Assembly (NCBI GenBank): GCA_002686115.1
Contig: NZAF01000020.1
Location: 1 to 18,921, forward strand
Direction: 5' to 3'
Length of the DNA stretch: 18,921 nucleotides
Source: Halobacteriovorax sp.
GTDB lineage: Bacteria > Bdellovibrionota > Bacteriovoracia > Bacteriovoracales > Bacteriovoracaceae
Below are positions 8,111-13,989 of the stretch, in pieces (the first letter of the stretch is position 1; each line of letters starts with the position of its first letter). The notes beneath the pieces were generated by a model. It worked only from the letters and a program-made list of their open reading frames with translations, did no database searches and was not told the origin of the DNA. The position numbers were made by a program, and so were the translations under genes.

Positions 8111-8748
8111 TAGTGATTCTCCATTTTATCTAAAATATTATTAAGACCTCTTTTGGCTATATGCTTAAAGGCCTTTTGGGTATTTTTAATCTGCTCAAGT
8201 CCAACCTTTTGGTTGTCCTTTATAAAATTAATAGCTTTTGGAATATTATTAATAATAGGGTAGGGATTCTCAAACTCTTGATCTATCTTAATAATAACCT
8301 CAGTAAGAGACTTCGCAAATTGTGTAGTACTTAAGATATGAGTAAATCTAGATTGTACTTTATCAGGTATGTCTTCATTTAAAGCTTTTTTGGAGATCTT
8401 TTCAAAATCTTCAAGATAAGAAAGCTCCCTTTTTTTGAGAACCCCAGAAACAATTGATATTGCATTTTCTTTTGCGAAATGTATCTTAACTCTCTTATTT
8501 TCTGGATGATCTTTTGTGCCAATCATTGAGTACTGATTTAGATTTTTTAAAGCATTTGAAACGGCAGGTTGAGAGAGATTCAGTATTTGTTCAATTTCTT
8601 CAGATTTAAGTGGAGTTTCACTTAATGAGAGTAGGCCAAATACCGCTCCATCAATTTTCTTAAAACCAACTCGAGCGAAGAATTTTTCAAACTCTCTAAT
8701 GATCTCTTCAAAGTTTTTTATGTGATCAAACATTCCCTGTTTGTCCAT
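8110..8748 (-). CDS. GbsR/MarR-type winged-helix transcriptional regulator
   Basis: A 212-residue protein. An N-terminal helix (residues 11-27) and FARVGFKKIDGAVFGLL are typical of GbsR-like regulators. A winged helix-turn-helix follows, with recognition helix at about 59-71 (LSQPAVSNALKNL) and wing at 76-92. The C-terminal half is helical, possibly for dimerisation or effector binding; no effector can be named. It is the first gene of the operon, 1-base coupled to the ketosynthase, so autoregulation of the olefin operon is the natural reading. Its ribosome site is AAGGATGA just before the ATG. An imperfect inverted repeat (8780-8796) lying between the -10 and -35 of the upstream promoter is a candidate operator. 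Confidence 0.85.
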   Translation of the reverse strand: MDKQGMFDHIKNFEEIIREFEKFFARVGFKKIDGAVFGLLSLSETPLKSEEIEQILNLSQPAVSNALKNLNQYSMIGTKDHPENKRVKIHFAKENAISIVSGVLKKRELSYLEDFEKISKKALNEDIPDKVQSRFTHILSTTQFAKSLTEVIIKIDQEFENPYPIINNIPKAINFIKDNQKVGLEQIKNTQKAFKHIAKRGLNNILDKMENH

Positions 8749-8774
8749 GATTCATCCTTATATTACGAAAATAA

Positions 8775-8803
8775 AATATAAGAAATATTTGTTCTTCTGG
8801 CAA
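8775..8803 (-). promoter_or_regulatory. Sigma70-type promoter of the ole operon
   Basis: On the minus strand TTGCCA (8798-8803) is separated by exactly 17 bases from TATATT (8775-8780), and the regulator ATG lies about 25 bases downstream. Both boxes are close to consensus. It is the only good promoter seen ahead of the nine-gene operon. Confidence 0.65.
8780..8796. promoter_or_regulatory. Candidate operator in the ole promoter spacer
   Basis: AAGAA at 8780-8784 and TTCTT at 8792-8796 form an inverted repeat around an AT-rich core. It sits between the -35 and -10 boxes, where a repressor would block polymerase. The arms are short in AT-rich DNA, so this is tentative; the likely ligand would be the adjacent GbsR/MarR-type protein. 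Confidence 0.3.
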
Positions 8804-8856
8804 TCAGTTTGATTCATTTTAAATGTTTATAAGGAGTATTTTACCATGCACTGCGT

Positions 8857-8871
8857 GGTGCCTTGAGCACC
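8857..8871. other. Short GC-rich hairpin
   Basis: GGTGC and GCACC form a perfect 5-bp stem with a CTTGA loop, in an otherwise AT-rich intergenic region. It is not followed by a T-run on either strand, so it is not an intrinsic terminator. Its role is unknown; it may be part of an extragenic palindrome or a protein-binding site. Confidence 0.35.
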
Positions 8872-8890
8872 TTGCGAAGCGTTGAAAATA

Positions 8891-8944
8891 TTTTGACACC
8901 TGTTTTTTTACGAGAGCATCGTGTCAAATGGTGTCATTTTGACA
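8891..8944. promoter_or_regulatory. Cluster of TGACA half-sites (candidate activator binding region)
   Basis: Four copies in 54 bases: TTTTGACACC (8891-8900), GTGTCAAA (8921-8928), GGTGTCA (8930-8936) and TTTTGACA (8937-8944). TTTGACAC and GTGTCAAA are perfect 8-bp inverted arms 21 bases apart, and TGTCA-TTT-TGACA (8932-8944) is a tight palindrome. They lie about 20-70 bases upstream of a sigma54-like element, where an enhancer-binding protein would be expected. Confidence 0.5.
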
Positions 8945-8961
8945 AAAACACTTGGTTTTTT

Positions 8962-8978
8962 TTGGCATGAAGTTTGTT
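8962..8978 (+). promoter_or_regulatory. Sigma54-type (-24/-12) promoter
   Basis: TTGGCATGAAGTTTGTT matches the consensus YTGGCACGRNNNTTGCW everywhere except C-to-T at position 7 and C-to-T after the -12 G. GG at 8964-8965 and TTG at 8974-8976 have the right spacing. Transcription would begin near 8988-8990, leaving a leader of about 65 bases to the lipoprotein ATG at 9054. The TTGACA upstream has no acceptable -10, which makes a sigma70 reading weaker. Confidence 0.6.
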
Positions 8979-9020
8979 TATGTGTAACCAAGACTTAATA
9001 ACAAGATGTTAAATAAAAAA

Positions 9021-9037
9021 TCAGATTCATTATCTGA
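9021..9037 (+). other. Leader hairpin upstream of the lipoprotein gene
   Basis: TCAGAT and ATCTGA form a perfect 6-bp stem with a 5-base loop. It ends a few bases before the ribosome site GAGAGGG (9041-9047) that serves the ATG at 9054. It could stabilise the leader or affect initiation; the stem is short and AT-rich. Confidence 0.35.
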
Positions 9038-9053
9038 AAAGAGAGGGAAAAAT

Positions 9054-9968
9054 ATGAAACATGTAAATTTTAAATCAGCTTTATTAACTCTAGCAACAAG
9101 TGCTCTACTCATATCATGTGGTGGAGGCGGATCAAGCAGTGGTGGACACGGTGGTGGCGGAGGTGGTTGTTATAGCAACTGTGGACCTTCTGAAGATTGG
9201 AGATCATCTTCTTATATTACTGTTAATCAATTTGTTGACGCGCTTAACGATGTCGATGGTGCCGTTGATTATGGAAATTATGATGATATTTCTTTTGCTG
9301 TTAAGTACACAGATGAAACAGTTAGAGGAGAAGGCTTCTTTGTATACTTTGACTCAGAATTTGGTGAGTACATCGCTGTTGATATCGATTACTTAAGAAC
9401 AATTGAATACTGGGATTACTACTCATCTAATACAGGTCTTGCAGATACTTTTAGAGATATTCAAGACGATGATGAATTTATGACAGGTCTTATCGGTGAT
9501 GGTGACGGTCTTGATTATGAAATTGTTGATTACTTTGACACTGATTTCTACACTGGTGAAGACTTCTATATTGGTTTTGATTCAAATGAACTTTACGAAG
9601 ATGAGGTTGAAGTTACAGATACAAGTCTTGCTGTAGCTAATGAGCAAGAAAAAGAACTTTATAAGAAAGCTTCTTCTTATTCAGTTGCTTTCAAAATCCC
9701 AATGGATAAAGCACTTTCTCTGGCTAGTTTAGAAAAAGAATTAAAGAAAATGGCAGCTAGCGCTCAAAATGGTGAGCTAAGCGAAGACGATACAAATGCT
9801 ATGGTAGCAAACTTTGAACACTTCACTGGTGTATCAATGGAAGAATTTAACCAAGCAAAAGAAGACGGTACTCTTAGAGATACTCTTGTAGAAGAAGTGA
9901 AGGCCAATATTGGTACTGAATCTTCTGATTTTGAAGACCAAATCTTATCTCAGGTATTTGATATCTAA
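9054..9968 (+). CDS. Acidic secreted lipoprotein, function unknown
   Basis: A 304-residue lipoprotein. From ATG 9054 the signal peptide is MKHVNFKSALLTLATSALLI with lipobox LISC and lipidated C22, followed by a Gly/Ser-rich linker to about residue 42 that also contains a CYSNC pair. Residues 50-200 are dominated by Asp, Glu, Tyr and Phe, with stretches such as DGDGLDYEIVDYFDTDF. A more helical Lys/Glu segment follows from about 200 to the end. I prefer this start over the ATG at 9006 because GAGAGGG lies at proper spacing before 9054, no ribosome site precedes 9006, and the signal peptide then has a normal N-region. It has its own sigma54-like promoter and a strong terminator, so it is probably monocistronic and possibly highly expressed. 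No domain recognised; the acidity could suit calcium binding or a saline environment. Confidence 0.85.
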   Translation: MKHVNFKSALLTLATSALLISCGGGGSSSGGHGGGGGGCYSNCGPSEDWRSSSYITVNQFVDALNDVDGAVDYGNYDDISFAVKYTDETVRGEGFFVYFDSEFGEYIAVDIDYLRTIEYWDYYSSNTGLADTFRDIQDDDEFMTGLIGDGDGLDYEIVDYFDTDFYTGEDFYIGFDSNELYEDEVEVTDTSLAVANEQEKELYKKASSYSVAFKIPMDKALSLASLEKELKKMAASAQNGELSEDDTNAMVANFEHFTGVSMEEFNQAKEDGTLRDTLVEEVKANIGTESSDFEDQILSQVFDI

Positions 9969-9983
9969 TTTAAGTCTTAATTG

Positions 9984-10014
9984 GGGAGGAGCTTTCAGCT
10001 CCTCCCTTTTTTTT
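9984..10014 (+). terminator. Intrinsic terminator after the lipoprotein gene
   Basis: GGGAGGAGC (9984-9992) and GCTCCTCCC (9998-10006) form a perfect 9-bp GC-rich stem with a 5-base loop, followed directly by eight T residues (10007-10014). It lies 16 bases after the lipoprotein stop and only 29 bases before the next ATG, so the next gene depends on read-through or on a promoter hidden here. Confidence 0.93.
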
Positions 10015-10043
10015 GCCTAATTTTTAACTTAAAAGGATTATTA

Positions 10044-10772
10044 ATGAAATTTATCGTAAATATTGTATGTATGTTGTCTTTAGCGATATCTACAAGTGCA
10101 AGTACTGTTGCAACAAATAAAAGTCTCTATAGCATTTCAAAGAAATATGAATATCTTCTCACAAGCCATCCAAATGCTCACCTTGAAAGCTTTAGAAAAG
10201 AAAAAATTGAGCTCTACCAGGCCGAGCTTAAAGATTACTTTAAAGATAAAGGGATTGAGGAGGCTAGAGCTGATCTACTTGATATCATCGCTAAGGTTCC
10301 TGAAGATGATAAGAGAAGATCATTTTTTAGAAGTGTAAAATATGCTTCTGAAGAAGAATTGATCCAAATTTTTTCAAACAAAACATTAATTAGAAAAACA
10401 TTTAAAGGTGAAGGATCAAACTTTACTTCAAGTGATCTTTTCTTGCAAAAGGCCATCCTTTATACAATCTTAGGTGTTATTGTTTACGCGATAGCAGATA
10501 ACGTATTTGATCGTATTAATTACGAGACATTTGATAGCTTTAGACTTCATGCAGGTGATTACTGTGATACTACTCCTGCAGAAGATGAAGCATTGAAAGC
10601 GGATGCTTATAATAAATGTGTCTCATTTGCTACTCATCCTGAAACATGTCGTTTTAAAGAATGGAAAACTGAAAAGTTTGAAGACTATACTTCATATGAC
10701 AGCTTTGGAAATTCTACAACTTACTATAACTGCTACATTGAAGCTCGTTATAAGGCCGATAGAGATAGATAA
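10044..10772 (+). CDS. Exported protein with one internal membrane helix, function unknown
   Basis: A 242-residue protein. The start at ATG 10044 is set by AAAAGGA six bases upstream; the in-frame ATG at 9981 lies inside the preceding terminator and is rejected. An N-terminal signal peptide (about residues 1-20) is followed by a charged helical domain (25-125), a hydrophobic helix at about 133-153 (LQKAILYTILGVIVYAIADN), and a C-terminal domain with four cysteines (C174, C192, C202, C230), consistent with two disulphides outside the cytoplasm. With both hydrophobic segments the C-terminal part may be membrane-tethered. No family is recognised. It follows the lipoprotein gene but is separated from it by a strong terminator, and ends at its own hairpin. 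Confidence 0.75.
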   Translation: MKFIVNIVCMLSLAISTSASTVATNKSLYSISKKYEYLLTSHPNAHLESFRKEKIELYQAELKDYFKDKGIEEARADLLDIIAKVPEDDKRRSFFRSVKYASEEELIQIFSNKTLIRKTFKGEGSNFTSSDLFLQKAILYTILGVIVYAIADNVFDRINYETFDSFRLHAGDYCDTTPAEDEALKADAYNKCVSFATHPETCRFKEWKTEKFEDYTSYDSFGNSTTYYNCYIEARYKADRDR

Positions 10773-10781
10773 TGATTTTAT

Positions 10782-10811
10782 ACGGGGATCTGATAAGGTT
10801 CCCGTTTCTTT
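10782..10811 (+). terminator. Probable intrinsic terminator
   Basis: ACGGGGATC (10782-10790) pairs with GGTTCCCGT (10797-10805), including two G-U pairs, around a 6-base loop. A T-rich tail TTTCTTT follows. It lies ten bases after the stop of the 10044-10772 gene. Confidence 0.7.
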
Positions 10812-10816
10812 AAAAG

Positions 10817-10833
10817 TGTCTAAATATTTGACA
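10817..10833. promoter_or_regulatory. TGTC/TGACA element and -35-like box upstream of the large secreted gene
   Basis: TGTC at 10818-10821 and TGACA at 10829-10833 form a loose inverted pair, echoing the sites at 8891-8944. TTGACA at 10828-10833 is also a perfect -35 box, but only a poor -10 (CATTTA) follows at 17 bases. The remaining stretch to 10890 is AT-rich with no other feature that I see. Confidence 0.3.
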
Positions 10834-10890
10834 GTTTTGTAGTTTTCACCCATTTAAACAAATTATTTTTTACCCAGTGTATAGTGTCTT

Positions 10891-13800
10891 ATGGTCAAAT
10901 ATCTAGTTCCTATATTACTTATTATTCTTAGTCACTTAGGTGCCTATGCAAAGATCACTGGGGTTCCAATTGATAACTCAAGTACCGTTGCTTTTGATCT
11001 TACACACCCTACTTTGGGGCATATGTTGCCAGAGGAGATCGAAGATTACTTTTCAAGTCTTGATATCCAAACGGATAAGGATGATATCTCACTATGGGAG
11101 CCTATGCTTTCTAAGTTCTATGTTGGAACAGACACTTTTGATGAGTATAAAAACGATCAAAAAATACCTGCTGAAGTCGGAGAAGAATTTTCTTTTATAG
11201 AGGTTGTATCATCAGAAGATGGAGTGATGAGATTTAATGTGAGTAATATTGATGGAAAACTATTTCAAGTTACAATAACGAGAATGCTACATACTACATT
11301 ACTTAGAAAGAATTTGTTTCGTAAACTTGGTTACTCTATTCCATCAAGTAAATGGCTTGATAATATTACGCTTAATTTTAAAGATAATAAGAGTCGAGAC
11401 TTTTTTAAAGATCTTCAGATATTGGCAAATACGTCTCGTGATAGTGATAGGTGGGTAAGAGAAGTTAAAGAAAAGTCTTTAGTTATTCAAGATGTCGTTA
11501 TTAAAGATATTGAAACTGCCAAGATTGCTGATATCTCATTAAGTGCTCCACCTGAAAAATTTGAAGACAGAAGCCTAAGGGCAACTCTAGTTCCTTATTC
11601 CTTCGTAGCGATTAACGAGAGTATAAATGCTTTCAGTCGTTCAATGACTAAAATGTATGATGGAGAGTATATTTTCAAACATTTTCAAGAAAAATCAAGC
11701 TTTAATGCGAGTCTTGATGACATTAAATGGATTGCTAGAAAATTAGCTAAACTCACACAAGAAGATCTGCATGAGGTTATAAAATACTCTTATTTTCCAT
11801 TTCCAATTAATGATATCTTACTCGAAAAACTCGTTCAACGAAGAAATCGTTTGATGGATATGATTGTTTTAAAAGTTGATCCGCTTCGCGAGTATTTTGC
11901 TCAACATCCAAAATACAAGGATGGTTTTTTAGAAGATATCGACTTTCCTAATTATGCAACACACTTTACTTCAGACCCTAAGGAGAGTCCTCTGGATGAT
12001 TTATTATCGTTTGGTATAGCAAAATCACAAGAAAGTATTATTAGAGGAGCAGTTTCTCAATTAAATTCTCAAATTAGTGTCTTTGATGTTACTGAAAAAA
12101 GAACTCAGTGGATTAAAGAGGATTTTGAAGCAAATAAAGATTTTGCGATAGATTATTATGTCAAAAATGGTGAATTTCCTGAACTACCTTTTTCTACTTG
12201 GTTTACTCCAAGAGTCAATGGAGGTCTTCTGCTTGGTCGAAATGTAGTTATTGGGCCAAGTTTAGGGACTGATAACTTAGTTCAAATGGCGGACTCTTTT
12301 GGCTATACATATAGCTATGGGGGTATATTAGGTTTAGAAAGAGTTATAGATCAAAGTATATCTGGATCATTTTCTTTAACAAATCAACACTTGGTTTCTT
12401 TCAATCACATTAAAGCCCTAAATAAAATCAAAGATGTCTTTTCAACATCGTACAAAAATATTTTGGTTGGACTCTACAATAAAAAAATTAAGAAAAGACT
12501 GGAAGCTGCTATTAAATCTGAGCAAGAAGATGAAGAGTTAAGACAAAAAGTTGTCCATGGTGTTATGGATTATATTGACGAGAAATTCAAAGTCGGTGAG
12601 TCACTTATCATTTCTGAAAGTGAGATTCCTACAATGAATTTAGGTCTTTCGGCTCCTGTTAATGGTGCTTTTGTAGTCACAGGTAAATTAGGTTATAGAA
12701 AAAAGGATTTAAAAAGAATTCATATACATCGTCGAAGCAAGAATCATATTCAAGTCTATTTTGATGATGCTAAATTAAGAGAGTTATTAACAGGCTTAAA
12801 AATCAGTAATCTCATTCCATTTTTTGATTATGAAGGTAATAAACTCACTGGGAACTATAAGATTAAGTTATTTGATTTAAATTTAGACAGAAATTTAAAA
12901 ACAAATAAAACATTTTTTAGAGATATCAAAGCACTCTTTCATATAATGGAAGATAGAAATTTATCTAAAGTTGATATTGAGCCTGTTACAATTACAAATA
13001 CTGTATCAGATAAGCTAAACCAGTTGAATTTATTATTTTTGTCATCAAAAGAACTTACTCAATATGCTGATATGTCTGTTGAACAAAAAGACTTTGATGA
13101 TACGAAATACTTATATAGTTTTTATGGGAAACAAAGTGGTTTAAACTATATTGATCTAGGGAAAAGAATTTTAAATTATGTTTTAGAGGAGTTTTTAAGT
13201 GAGATTGAGTTATACTTAACTCCAAATCCACATGAACCAGCACATAGGACAGTTATGGGTAGTTCAAAGACTATTTCCACTGAGTTTCAGGCTAAATATA
13301 TTGATATTACAAAGAATGGTCTCGAAAATTTCTCAAATAAATATCTTGTGACCTCTTATGTTCGAGAAGGAAATACTCTTTCTTTTGATAAACTTAAAAG
13401 TCTTCTAGATAAAGTAAATGATGAAACTGGATTGGTCATCTTCTCCGATGGTGATGAAAAAGATATCGGTGAGCTGAAACTTTATAAAATAGAGACTAAG
13501 ATTCATTTTTATGAAAAAGCCGTTGATAAATTACTATTTCTAACAGATGAAGAAATTGATAACCTATCAAGTCGTCGGAAAAAGGAAAATGAATACAATC
13601 GAACATGTGATTCGCCAGCTACTATTGGCAAGAGCTTATCTTGTGGAAATTTTGATCATCTAAAAAGGTTATTAGAGAATTGTCATAGTAGAATGTCTGA
13701 TAAAAAGTACGAGAAAGCTAATAAATGTTTTGCTAAGTACATGTACTATGTTTCAAAGTATAACGATATTAAAGATCTTTTCGATTTAGTAGGTCTTAAA

Positions 13801-13989
13801 AATGTTTTTGTTGAAACTAAGGTTAATGGTTTTAGACAAGATAAGGAGACAATATATAGACCATTTAATGGTGTAACTTATGGTCGAGTGAATGCTATTA
13901 ATAAAGATGGTCCTATTGATGGAATAATCAAAAGATTTAGCCTTTTAAAAGGTGAGTTTTTTGGTTCATGGCTAAGGTATCGTTTCTAA
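10891..13989 (+). CDS. Large secreted protein of unknown family (1032 aa)
   Basis: A 1032-residue exported protein. The signal peptide MVKYLVPILLIILSHLGAYA ends in an AYA-type cleavage site at about residue 20. The ATG is fixed by an in-frame TAG three codons upstream, but no convincing ribosome site precedes it. No domain is recognised. I can see a segment LRKNLFRKLGYSIPSSKW near residue 140, a helical region at 270-310 with LEKLVQRRNRLM, a glycine- and aromatic-rich beta-like region at about 430-500 (VNGGLLLGRNVVIGPSLG), and four cysteines between about 905 and 940. The rest is a long mixed alpha/beta body. It is followed by an S8 protease with TAATG overlap, so the two are co-translated and may act together outside the cell; substrate, partner or cargo is unknown. 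Confidence 0.85.
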   Translation: MVKYLVPILLIILSHLGAYAKITGVPIDNSSTVAFDLTHPTLGHMLPEEIEDYFSSLDIQTDKDDISLWEPMLSKFYVGTDTFDEYKNDQKIPAEVGEEFSFIEVVSSEDGVMRFNVSNIDGKLFQVTITRMLHTTLLRKNLFRKLGYSIPSSKWLDNITLNFKDNKSRDFFKDLQILANTSRDSDRWVREVKEKSLVIQDVVIKDIETAKIADISLSAPPEKFEDRSLRATLVPYSFVAINESINAFSRSMTKMYDGEYIFKHFQEKSSFNASLDDIKWIARKLAKLTQEDLHEVIKYSYFPFPINDILLEKLVQRRNRLMDMIVLKVDPLREYFAQHPKYKDGFLEDIDFPNYATHFTSDPKESPLDDLLSFGIAKSQESIIRGAVSQLNSQISVFDVTEKRTQWIKEDFEANKDFAIDYYVKNGEFPELPFSTWFTPRVNGGLLLGRNVVIGPSLGTDNLVQMADSFGYTYSYGGILGLERVIDQSISGSFSLTNQHLVSFNHIKALNKIKDVFSTSYKNILVGLYNKKIKKRLEAAIKSEQEDEELRQKVVHGVMDYIDEKFKVGESLIISESEIPTMNLGLSAPVNGAFVVTGKLGYRKKDLKRIHIHRRSKNHIQVYFDDAKLRELLTGLKISNLIPFFDYEGNKLTGNYKIKLFDLNLDRNLKTNKTFFRDIKALFHIMEDRNLSKVDIEPVTITNTVSDKLNQLNLLFLSSKELTQYADMSVEQKDFDDTKYLYSFYGKQSGLNYIDLGKRILNYVLEEFLSEIELYLTPNPHEPAHRTVMGSSKTISTEFQAKYIDITKNGLENFSNKYLVTSYVREGNTLSFDKLKSLLDKVNDETGLVIFSDGDEKDIGELKLYKIETKIHFYEKAVDKLLFLTDEEIDNLSSRRKKENEYNRTCDSPATIGKSLSCGNFDHLKRLLENCHSRMSDKKYEKANKCFAKYMYYVSKYNDIKDLFDLVGLKNVFVETKVNGFRQDKETIYRPFNGVTYGRVNAINKDGPIDGIIKRFSLLKGEFFGSWLRYRF

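Noticed and set aside
8846..8866. Six-codon leader ORF (MHCVVP) after AAGGAG
   Set aside because: It lies upstream of the proposed sigma54 start and has no convincing promoter of its own, so it is probably not in the lipoprotein transcript. Such mini-ORFs arise easily by chance.
8857..8871. Intrinsic terminator at the GC-rich hairpin
   Set aside because: The stem is only 5 bp and no T-run follows on either strand; no gene ends towards it.
8893..8944. Sigma70 promoters from the TTGACA boxes at 8893 and 8939
   Set aside because: Neither has a -10-like hexamer at 16-18 bases (GCATCG and TTGGCA at 17), while the -24/-12 match is good.
9100..9396. Alternative frame within the lipoprotein gene
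   Set aside because: It is a frame-shifted shadow; the lipobox, linker and continuous reading all favour the main frame.
9981..10043. Longer start for the exported protein at ATG 9981
   Set aside because: It lies in the terminator hairpin; a ribosome site and a proper signal peptide mark ATG 10044.
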